Part shown: one piece after another, positions 56,001 through 64,000 of the stretch
How the letters are laid out: each line of letters opens with the position of its first letter
Position numbering within the stretch: the stretch's first letter is position 1
Assembly: GCF_000346465.2 (NCBI RefSeq)
Contig: NC_034011.1
Location: forward strand, 17,124,817-17,188,816
Direction: 5' to 3'
DNA length: 64,000 bases
Source of the DNA: Prunus persica
Taxonomy: Eukaryota; Streptophyta; Magnoliopsida; Rosales; Rosaceae
Notes under the pieces: generated by a model
Told to the model about the DNA's origin: nothing
Database searches by the model: none
What the model saw: only the letters and a program-made list of their open reading frames with translations
Position numbers and translations under genes: made by a program

Positions 56001-56298
56001 GATTATGTCGGCGGTTTTCTATATAAACCGTCGTGGTTATTTCAATTCTTGTCATTAAGTAGATCTACCGACGTAGGATAAGAAAATCAAAGAAAAAAAT
56101 TGTTAACAAAAATTCTTATTAAGACGACGGTTAAAATTAAAGGTGCGACGTATAAAATGAATACATACGACGTTAAATTTTATTGTACGATTTAAAGATA
56201 ACGTCGTAGAACTATACGAGAATGACGTCGATATATTTATATTTTCCGTCGTTGTACATTAATTTAATACGGCGATATTTTGTATTTTAAAGCCGTGG
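53097..56298 (-). repeat. CACTA-B 5' region: leader, captured RPN6 fragment and subterminal repeats
   Basis: CCGTCGT-type motifs are dense at 53140-53800, 54190-54460 and 55020-56290. A likely splice acceptor (TTGCAG, about 53108) precedes the first ATG, so at least one leader exon lies upstream. Two related blocks (about 55150-55300 and 55500-55640; TTTTTTTTCCCGA, ATTAATGTTCTAGAAT) repeat. It is cut at 56298 by the gypsy LTR. Confidence 0.8.
54540..54957 (-). pseudogene. Captured fragment of 26S proteasome lid subunit RPN6 (PSMD11-like)
   Basis: Minus strand from an ATG at 54957 encodes MSSSYLPANTDSIAHALEA. After a frameshift comes SEAISILYRILE, then PSSSSEALRIKEEAITNLTD and LLSQENQADF. An internal deletion joins this to EKRTFLRQGVEARLASLLME, then SKEYSEALSVLSGLIKEV and DKLLLVDI. 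A last frameshift leads to SKLNLSLRK. These match the N-terminal half of plant RPN6, a lid subunit that helps tie the proteasome lid and core together. About 55-60 residues between the two parts are missing, and frameshifts make it non-coding. It lies in the 5' region of CACTA-B upstream of the Transposase_24 gene, in the same orientation, flanked by transposon motifs. CACTA-A lacks it at the equivalent place. Confidence 0.85.
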
Positions 56299-59245
56299 TG
56301 TTGAAGGAAAATTGTGATCTTCCTAATATAATTTCACCACCACTAATTAAATAATGGGGTTTTATTATTTTAGGTTCGACCCATTCGAGACGCAAGTCTC
56401 TTAATTACAATCCCTTGCTTCAAGGGAAAACCCTTTGATTCCATCATAAAGAAACAGAACGTGTGTGTTTGATTTTGCAGCTGCTCCTAAGTCCAACCTC
56501 AGGATGCCTACGTATCCCTTGCGGGAATCAAGCCACTCGTAGTTCAAAGATTCATGATGAATAAATGACTCATCGCAAAACGAAGAATTTGAATGAGTTT
56601 GATTGAGGAGTGTTTGAGTGAATTTAGCTGAATAAACCAGGGATTCGATATGGAAATATGTTTAGGATGGTTGCATCTAGATTGAATCTCTAGATTGCCT
56701 ACGTACCCTTGTAAAGGGATCAAACCAACGTAGTTCGAAATTGATTTGTGTAAAGGTAGATATTTGATTTTGGGGGAATTTGGTTGATGTAACCAGTGAT
56801 TCAAATTTGGTTGCGGTTGCGCCTATTGCGATGTTAGACTGCCTACGTACCCTTAATGGGGATCAAACCAACGTAGTTCCAAATTGAAGAAATTAATGGG
56901 TAAGTGTGGCCCAATAATTTAGAGTTGGTGTCTTTGAGACGATTTGAAGATTTTCATAGGTAGATGACTTATGGGAAAAATTAGAAATTAATGGGTATGT
57001 ATGACCCAATAATTTAGAATTTGTATCCTTGAGATAATTTGGGGATTTTCAGAGGTAGGTGACCTATGGGAAAATTTTGAAATTAATGGGTAAGTGTGGC
57101 CCATTAATTGAGAATTTGTGTTTTAGATATTTGAATTTAATCTCCTTGGAATTTTCATGGGTAGACAACCCATGGGAAAAATTGAAAATTAATGGGTAAG
57201 TGTGGCCCAATAATTTAGAATTGGTGTTTGAGATATTTGAATTTAATCTCTTTGGAATTTTCATGAGTAGATAACTCATGGGAAAAATTGGATGGTTTTG
57301 TACCATTTTTCTTTTTGTTAATGTCTAAGAAAAATAATGAGCAATTTTGATTAACCCACTAATTTTCTAAAATTGACATTATTTGTACTTGAGCCCAAAT
57401 ATGGCTATGAGGATTGTTGAATTAATCCATTAACCATATGATAGAAAAGAGCCCACGAACAAAGAGCCCTTTAACACATATATATTTTTTTATCTGTTGG
57501 TTTGTGCTCATTTGGTTTATCGAAAACCAATCACAATTGAACTAGGACTTCAGAGATAGAGACTGTAAAGGACTCGTAATTTCTGACTTGGAGAAGAATT
57601 ACGCTACTGCCAAGACACTTCTGCTCTATTTAGAGTGCCAGACTGACCCTGGCTCAAACTTCATGCCATTAACTATTTACTGCCTCACTGTCAGACTTTT
57701 TCACAAGAAAACCTCCACAAGGTACGGCTCTTCTTTGTTGGTCACAGTTTACCCCTTCACCTAAACTGACATCTTTTCCTTCCTGTTAGCCTGACCTCAA
57801 GGCTTCATCCATGTGCAAAATAACCAAAGTGGCGTACAGCCACTCCCCTTTTCTTTTCTTTTGTTACTTGTTGACTTTTCTTCTTCTCTTTCTCTGCAAC
57901 ACCAAGTCTTTTGTCCCATTTATTTTACTTTTCTTCCAATTTCAATAAGTGGCGTCAGCCACTTCCCTTTTCCTTTTTTTTTTGCTTGTTGGCTTTTCTC
58001 CTTCTTTTTCTATGGCTGTAGCAAAACTTTTTTTTTTAATTGTCATATATCATGCTCTGCACTTTGGCTGTTTGCTAGGAAACCAATGAATGGGGGATTC
58101 AATGCATGGGCAACGTGGCCCTTCCCAAGTTGTGCTCCTTTTAACCCAGCGAAGTGGCGTACAGCCACCTTCTTTCCTTTTCTTTTCAAAGCTGCCATAT
58201 GGAACTGCCAACCAAAACGTGGCCACTCTTTTTTTTTTTTAAAATTTCTTTCACACACCCAGAGCCCAACTAGTTTTAAGTTTTGTTTGTTGTGGCCAAC
58301 CGTACCCCCGAAACTTTCTCCCCTTTTCTCTTTCGACAGGAGTCTTCCTTCTTCTTTGTTATTTGCTGCTGCTGTCTGCAGCATCAGGCCGAGCCACAGC
58401 CAACATGGTTGTCTTCCTTTTCAAGCACAGTTTATTTTTTATTTGCTGTGAGATTAAACCCTCAGTGATTTTGTTTGTGGGTTTTGTACCCAACCTGGAT
58501 TTGTGCTCTTGAGAGAGGCTGTGACAGAAAAATATGGCCTCTATTTTCTTTCCCCTTTGTTTTACAGATCTCCATTTTTTCTCTGCCTATTCTTTTCTTC
58601 ATGACTAACATCCTTTACATTTTTTTGATGTAGTTTGCTCAGAGAGAAAAATATAGGCCTTCTTAAACAGAGATGGAGAGGAGTGGTGAGAAAGCCCAAG
58701 AGGTAATTCACGCTCTCTTTTTTTTTTTGTACATTTTTGGAATTAACCCTCCAAACACCATCTCCATTTCAAAGGATTTCCTCTTGCTCGGCAGAGCTTT
58801 GTTAAACAGGAATCCTTTCATGGATTTGTTGTTCATGATTTAAGGGTTGCCACCCATTATGGATTTATCATCCAAGAGTTTTATTTGAGGGTTGCCACCC
58901 AATATGGATTCATCATCCAAGAAAAAATGATTTGAGGGTTGCCACCCAACAAGAATTAATTGACAGGATCCAAATACCTGTGAAAATCTCCTCTTGTATT
59001 TGTGCTCCTGCAATTTTCCTTCTGCAACAGTTTTCTTCTTCTGTCGTGTTCTCCTCTTTTTTTTTCTTCCCCCTCCTCCTTTAATGCAAAATATTTATAC
59101 TAAAAACTGGATAACCAGCTCCCCCAAAAATAGGAGCCACTAAACTCTTTAGACCCCCACCTTTTTCCAAACTTCCCCCCACCTTTTTTAAACTTCCCCC
59201 CACGTTCCAATATTTTGTGACTTTTGTGATTTTTTTATTCCAACA
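56299..59245 (-). repeat. 3' LTR of the Tat-like element (about 2947 bp)
   Basis: On the plus strand it begins TGTTGAAGG and ends TTCCAACA, with inverted TG...CA ends. It holds three hairpin motifs (56503-56545, 56693-56736, 56837-56879). It also has four repeats of about 100 bp built on AATTAATGGGTAAGTGTGGC (56880-57300) and three GTGGCGTACAGCCAC-type short palindromes (57828, 57950, 58153). Three GGGTTGCCACCCA repeats (58845-58950) follow. Boundaries are inferred, since the 5' LTR is not in the window. Confidence 0.8.
56503..56879 (+). repeat. Three copies of the CCTACGTACCC...GATCAA...ACGTAGTTC hairpin motif
   Basis: At 56503-56545, 56693-56736 and 56837-56879. Each can pair CTACGT with ACGTAG and ACCCTT with AAGGG. 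The same motif is found at 10382, 36568, 41445, 62656 and 62770. Confidence 0.85.
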
Positions 59246-62200
59246 GATGCCCCCTCAAGCTTTGTGCGTGTGGCATTTTTTTTTATTTTTACGCGTGCAA
59301 AGCTTGGGATGCCTTTGACTATCACTATAAGCTAACATACGTATATATATTTTTTTTTCTACCTTTGATTTCAGGTGATGGATGCTTATGGAAATCTTCA
59401 CAAGGAACATGCTTCCGATGAATATGGTAGGGCCATGGCCTTTGGCCCCCAGTACATGAGATCTTGTCCTCTGAATTCGATCAGGCTTATGGCACCACCT
59501 GAGAGTCGGACAACATGGTTCACCACAGATCACGTGAGTAGTGGACATCTCAAATTCAACCCCCATGAAGAAGACCGAGTTATTCAAATTTCTCAAGCCA
59601 AGGGCCCATGTTTTCTGGCCCATTCTTTGATGAAAGTAAACAATGAGATTGATGGAGATAAGCAGTGTCTTCCTAGAGATGAATTTTATCCGGTTATGCA
59701 CAGGATGCTTCGTAACCAAATTTCGTGGGGAAGCAATTTCAAATTTTTCGGTCGGGCTAACTTTCGATCCTTTGTACTGGAGTGGACGGAGTCTATTTTG
59801 AGTGACTTTGGTGATGTCCTTCGTCAAGCTGATATATATGGGGCTGTGGCCATTTCTCGGTACTCCTATGATTTTCGCCCTAATGTTTGGAGAGCATTCT
59901 GCGAGTTATGGGGGCCTTTATCCAACACATTTCATCACGGGAACGGTGAAATGGGCATTTCCTTATACGACCTAAAAGTTATTGGCGGGTTACCAATTTT
60001 GGGTCTCCCCTATGATGAATTTATCCCTTTAAACAGAGAATTATGCCGTGAAGACTTGTATCCTTCAACCATTGGTGAACTTTTAAAAATCCATGCTCAA
60101 CTATGTGTTTTTCATAAGAAAGGGCAAGTTTTCCACGATCAATGGATTGAGCATTTCTTTCGAGGGGAAGCCATATATGGTGCTGCGGGGAGTAAAAATA
60201 ACATAGTTCCCAAACATAAGGCCAAAGACCTCAAATTTCCCTTGAACATTTCACATGAAGGACAATTGGCTGCTTTTTTAGCCTTTTGGCTTAGCCGTTT
60301 TGTTTTGCCCCTTGATAATGCTATAAGGCCAGAATGTTTCTATATGGCAAGTTTGATGGCGAGAGGGTTTAGAGTTTCACTTGCTCCAGCAGTGTTGGGA
60401 CTTATTTATCATGCCCTCGGTACAGTTGCTACTCATCGTAGGGGTCCTGGTTTAGCAAATGCATATCTTCCCATTCATTATGTGATTGGATGGTTAGGGG
60501 AGCACTTTCCTGATCTGATCGACCGTCGGAGTGACAATGATTTTCCAGCACATTACCCTCTTCTAGCGAGGTATAGTCAGATTGAAGCCAAATATGTCAG
60601 CTCTAATCAAGCTAGAATCATCTTCAGGAGTGAGCTTATGGTTTATCGCCCCAGTGTCTTCCTTGCACAAGAAGATTGCATTCTTTTAGACACAGAGAGC
60701 CTTGCGGACGATGCCTTTGAATTCTTGGTTTGTATGCGCTCTGCACTGCTTCCTGTAAGGTTAGGTGGCGATCTTTGGTTGGAGCCTTACTACCCAAATA
60801 GATTTGCTCGCCAGTTTGGCTTTGATCAAGGAGTTCCGGAGAACAAACTTTTATTTAGTGTATGTGAGAGGCAGCGATGCGGGATTGAGAAGTTGGCGAG
60901 AGCCCAAGCAGTCCTTCTGCGCAAAGATACCACAGCGCGTTTCTATATTCCGCGCTCCACCCGCATTGGGGAATGCTCTTGGTGGTATTGTAGATGGTGG
61001 ATGACTGCATGTGCACCTTATATGGGCTTTTCTGTGTCAAAAATTTTCTCAGTGGTAGACAAGCATGTCCCGAGGAGGGACCACGTCTTTGTGACTGATA
61101 ATTTGAAAAGTATTTCGACCGGCATGAGCAAAAGCGGCTTTAATTCATCTTCACTTCCTCGTGGTGCTTCTTCGAGCAGAGGACATAAGAAGAGAATTCA
61201 CAATGTTAAAGGGGAACATTTCTCAGGGGTTAATCACGTGATGCACCAATCCCAAAGGATTAATCGAGACTCACACCACAAACGGGCGCGACATGCAGAT
61301 CACAAACAGGTTGTGGATGGAAGCTCTAGCCATGTTCTTGACGAAGAGAGTTCTAATCCGGTGCAGGGGGAAATGAGATTTGACGACATCCTTTTTCCTC
61401 GCGAAATAGAGCCTATTAACGTGGATAACCCAGTCTTTGAAGTCATTTCTTCAAGTGAAGAGGAAAATATTCATCATGAGAGTGCTAACTCCAGCATGGG
61501 TGGTAGTGGGTCAGACTTCCTGGCTGAAGTGTCTGAATTTCAACAAGTTCAGAGTAGCCCAGCTGATGATCAGTTTCCTGAAAGTGTTGGGCCTATAGCA
61601 GTTATGCGACCCCTCCAAAATTTGGTATCAGTCGAGAACTTTGTTCATCAGATTTTTGGGAATGGGGTAAACCAGAATAGGCGGGAGTTTATCAGTAAAG
61701 AAATTGAAGGTATCTTTAGCAGACTTTACTCCTCAGAGACACCTGCTCAACTTCATATGCACCATTCTGAGATCGTCAAGGCCCTTCGACTTTTGGGGTC
61801 AACCGTTGACATTCTTGGGTGTGGTGAAACTGCATTTAAGCAGTTTGCCCAGCTTGTGGATTGGATTTTTGAGCTTGCCAGGCGACATTCCAAGAGCAGT
61901 GCCTATATTGAAGCCTTAGGAGATGTGAATATTGATGTGATTCATGATTTGATCCGCCAACACAAGGAATGTTTAAACACCAAGCTGGCTCTTGAGGCAG
62001 AACTTACAGAAGTTGCTAAAGAGATTGAAGGCTTGGATGTCAAGGAAGTTACCATCAGGGAAGCAGAAGAGAGAGTTCGCCAGATGCGGGAAGAGCATGA
62101 AGCTAAGAAAACTTCCCTTAATATGCAAAAGATGAACTTGGAGATTTCTTTGGAGCATCAGAATGAACAAGCAATACAGCTTCAACAATCCAGAATTGAT

Positions 62201-62314
62201 GCTAAAGAAGATCTACTTCCCCAGATCAGGAGCACTCGACTGTCAATGAAGGCTCAAGAGCGAGAGATCCACCGCCTAATCAATGCCCTGTTTTCTTCTT
62301 GTAGCGAGCTCTAA
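58673..62314 (+). CDS. Antisense plant mobile domain (PMD) gene of the Tat-like element, probably two exons
   Basis: The open frame 59375-62314 (979 codons) is intact. Just before it is a polypyrimidine tract and acceptor (GATTTCAG, ending 59374). An upstream ATG at 58673 inside the LTR encodes MERSGEKAQE and ends at a GTAATT donor (58703). Splicing 58702 to 59375 keeps the frame (QE|VMDAYG), giving 989 residues. Without splicing, translation would start at ATG 59378. Residues about 125-520 of the long frame match the PMD/aminotransferase-like domain (RSFVLEWTESIL, YDFRPNVWRAFCELWGP, LYDLKVIGGLPILGLPYDEF, ...WWYCRWW). A basic region (HKKRIHNVKG, HHKRARHADHK) near 600-640 could be nuclear targeting, and a charged coiled coil spans about 880-970. 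Host PMD proteins (MAIN/MAIL1) act in silencing and genome stability; a function for the retroelement version is not established. Confidence 0.82.
59246..59257 (-). promoter_or_regulatory. Polypurine tract of the Tat-like element
   Basis: Minus strand TTGAGGGGGCATC directly precedes the LTR start TGTTGGAATAAA. It lies inside the predicted intron of the antisense gene. Confidence 0.75.
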
Positions 62315-63028
62315 GTGATGAGCCTACTATCATTATTATTTTTTTTATTTAGCATGATTTTTCCCTTCAATAAATGTTCTTGTGGTACGGTTTCCACCAA
62401 GAATTTGTAGGTAGGCCTTTGCTTCAGTATTCTTTTGCTCTTGTAATGTAGTTTTTCCACCAAGAACAATTTTCAGAATAAAGATTTTGTCGGATTTGCT
62501 TTTCTATTTCACAGTTTATACTCGTGCGAAGTTGGAGTTTTTTTTTTTTTTTTTTTTTTTTTGCGTAGTATACAACAGTTTAACCACGTGCTAACACCAT
62601 CGGTGGACAAGAATGAATTCATGATAGTTTACGGCTGCGTCTAGCTTTTGGGCTAGCTTGCCTACGTACCCTGTGAAGGGATCAAGCCGAACGTAGTTCA
62701 CCCTCCTTGAATTGAGGTAATGAAGGGGGATTTTGGGTCTTGTGACTGAATCTAGCTTTTTAGAGACTAGACTGCCTACGTACCCCTTTTTTAGGGATCA
62801 AGTCAACCGTAGTTCTTTGCTTGGGCCGCCCTTTCGGGTTTTCAACCCACAAAGCCTATTTTTTTTTTTTTTTTTTTTTTTGGTGCTCTAATTTTGCTTG
62901 GGCCACCCTTTCGGGTTTTCAGCCCAACGAGCATTTTTTAATTTACCCTAACTTTTGCTTGAACAGCCCTTTTGGGTTTTCAGTCCAACGGGTCTTTTTT
63001 TTTTTTTTTTTTTTTTTTTTTTCAAACA
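62315..63028. other. Spacer between antisense gene and integrase
   Basis: This holds two copies of the ACGTAG hairpin motif (62656-62699 and 62770-62815). Three imperfect repeats built on TTGGGCC-CCCTTTCGGGTTT (about 62820, 62895, 62957) and long T runs (about 62539, 62860, 62997) follow. No coding sequence. Confidence 0.75.
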
Positions 63029-64000
63029 TCAGGCGTAAAATTTCTTGACGAATTTCCCGTTCACACAAGGATATATGCACTTGCCTTCGGAGTTTGACAA
63101 CTCGTAGGCACCCTTGGAGAAAACCTTAGTAATGACGTAGGGCCCCTCCCACTTGGGTTCAAACTTACCATGCATTTTCCTAGTAATGACGAAGGGTCTT
63201 CGGACAGTTAAAACCAAGTCTCCAATTGAGAAAGATCTGAACTTAACTTTCCTGTTGAATGCCCCTGCCACCTGAGCCTGATATATTTCGAGCCTTTGTT
63301 GAGCCGCCAATCTTTTCTCATCGAGAGCTTCCAATTCTGCCAGTCTCACATTTGCGTTCTCGTCGGGGTTTGTTAGCTGTAATGCTACCCTTAACGATGG
63401 CAATTGGACTTCTAACGGTAGAACCGCCTCAGAACCAAACACCAAATTGTACGGTGTACATCCTGTTGAGTTGCGTATGGTCGTCCTGTAAGCCCATAAT
63501 GCTTCAGGGAGGCGTTCATGCCAATCTCTTTTGTTTCCTGAGACCATCTTCTTTAGGATATTGCACAATACTTTATTGAAAGCTTCAGCTTGACCATTTG
63601 ACGACGGATTGTAACTCGCGGAGAACGAGTGTTGAAACTTATACTTCTCGCACAACTTGGTCATGGACTTGCATTTGAAATACAATGCATTGTCAGATAT
63701 AATCTTCGATGGAACCCCATAACGGTAGATGATGTGGTTCCTTATGAAGTTTGTAACATCGTCTGCTCGTACCTCCTTTAAAGGAATTGCTTCAGCCCAT
63801 TTAGAGAAGTAATCAGTCGCGGCCAAGATGTATTGATGTTGACGTGATGACTTAGGCTTTATCATGCCAATAACATCTAAACCCCAAGCTTCAAATGGCC
63901 AAGACAAAGTTGTCGGATGCAATTGTTGGGGAGGTTGGTGAATAAAATCTCCATGTAATTGGCAATCTTTACATGTGGTTGCAAATTTTACTGAGTCTCG
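63029..64000 (-). CDS. Ty3/gypsy integrase (Tat-type), N-terminus beyond window
   Basis: The minus-strand frame is open from the window edge to TGA at 63029. It begins within the zinc-binding region (TTCKDCQLHGDFIHQPPQQL). The DDE core has the Asp residues in FEAWGLDVIGM and PSKIISDNALYF and the Glu in SSNGQAEAFNKVL. The C-terminal part (HGKFEPKWEGPYVITKVFSK, GAYELSN) is the conserved GPY/F module. No stop or frameshift is visible in about 320 codons, so the element may be young. Integrase inserts the cDNA into the genome. This is the 3' end of the polyprotein frame. Confidence 0.93.
   Translation of the reverse strand, partial: RDSVKFATTCKDCQLHGDFIHQPPQQLHPTTLSWPFEAWGLDVIGMIKPKSSRQHQYILAATDYFSKWAEAIPLKEVRADDVTNFIRNHIIYRYGVPSKIISDNALYFKCKSMTKLCEKYKFQHSFSASYNPSSNGQAEAFNKVLCNILKKMVSGNKRDWHERLPEALWAYRTTIRNSTGCTPYNLVFGSEAVLPLEVQLPSLRVALQLTNPDENANVRLAELEALDEKRLAAQQRLEIYQAQVAGAFNRKVKFRSFSIGDLVLTVRRPFVITRKMHGKFEPKWEGPYVITKVFSKGAYELSNSEGKCIYPCVNGKFVKKFYA

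Larger units (their letters stand above)
42450..56298 (-). mobile_element. CACTA-B, near-complete autonomous-type CACTA transposon (5' end outside window)
   Basis: It starts CACTACTACAAAAAAGC at 42450, which is its 3' end. Genes are on the minus strand, 5' to 3': Transposase_24/Ulp1 (53096-49400) then TNP2 (47408-44059), the same order as CACTA-A. CCGTCGT/ACGACGG motifs fill the ends, the spacer and the introns of the first gene. At 56298 a gypsy LTR interrupts it within a subterminal motif, so its 5' terminus lies past the window. It also carries a captured RPN6 fragment at about 54540-54957. Confidence 0.92.
56299..64000 (-). mobile_element. Tat-like Ty3/gypsy retrotransposon, 3' part (continues beyond window)
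   Basis: The order on the minus strand is integrase (64000-63029), spacer, antisense plant-mobile-domain gene (plus strand), polypurine tract (about 59246-59257), 3' LTR (59245-56299). An antisense gene between pol and the 3' LTR, together with a long LTR and a GGGGGCATC|TGTTGG junction, fits the Tat/Ogre group of plant gypsy elements. The LTR end cuts CACTA-B; CGTGG (56294-56298) would be the target duplication, with the partner outside the window. Confidence 0.85.

Noticed and set aside
56291..56300. CCGTGGTG as a decayed right terminus of CACTA-B.
   Set aside because: It lacks the TGTAGTAGTG end and a TGG duplication. An LTR start (TGTTGAAGG) explains the break, so the real terminus should lie beyond the gypsy element.
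57813..58451. Open frame of 212 codons, plus strand.
   Set aside because: It lies in the U3-like part of the gypsy LTR, is Phe/Ser-rich from T/C runs, and spans short tandem repeats. No family resemblance.

Overview
This is a plant nuclear window that consists almost entirely of transposable elements nested in one another. Ty1/copia and Ty3/gypsy LTR retrotransposons, CACTA (En/Spm) DNA transposons with GT-AG introns, very long LTRs and AT-rich spacers place it in a seed plant. A woody eudicot such as a Rosaceae species is my guess and rests on general familiarity only. The one ordinary host gene I can support is a PGG-domain membrane protein at 4027-4983. There are no rRNA or tRNA genes and no bacterial-type features.

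Layout. 1-1425 is the end of a CACTA element of family C (motif TTTGCGCGACGAA). 1426-5829 holds the PGG gene and anonymous sequence. 5830-9465 is a CACTA remnant split by a complete solo LTR (6566-9138, TSD CAAAC). From 9979 a large LTR in minus orientation begins. It is split by a Ty1/copia element (11162-42298, TSD AATCT). The 5' LTR of that copia is split by CACTA-D (16538-39526, TSD AAT). CACTA-D contains CACTA-A (17579-29095, TSD CTT) and CACTA-C2 (31986-39519, TSD AGT). CACTA-C2 in turn contains a 3.9-kb solo LTR (33215-37083, TSD TTGTT). A 5'-truncated related LTR (39608-42019) lies in the same copia LTR. CACTA-B starts at 42450 and is still open at 56298, where a Tat-like Ty3/gypsy element (56299 to beyond the window) has inserted.

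Genes. CACTA-A and CACTA-B each carry two genes in the same order: a Transposase_24 (Ptta/En/Spm) plus Ulp1-protease-like gene, then a TNP2 transposase. All copies are broken, but CACTA-B is nearly whole: one in-frame stop in each gene plus one lost splice donor. Two CACTA elements carry captured host exons: CACTA-D has the first exon of a ubiquitin-conjugating E2, and CACTA-B has a fragment of proteasome subunit RPN6. The gypsy element carries a long intact antisense plant-mobile-domain gene, whose likely first exon lies inside the LTR.

Most notable observations: (1) every intron of the CACTA-B Transposase_24/Ulp1 gene is packed with the element's subterminal motif, and several introns share one repeat cassette, while the TNP2 introns lack it; (2) the antisense gene that appears to be spliced across the LTR boundary; (3) the capture of ubiquitin-proteasome gene pieces; (4) a hairpin motif shared by unrelated LTR families; (5) a dimeric hairpin satellite inside the solo LTRs.
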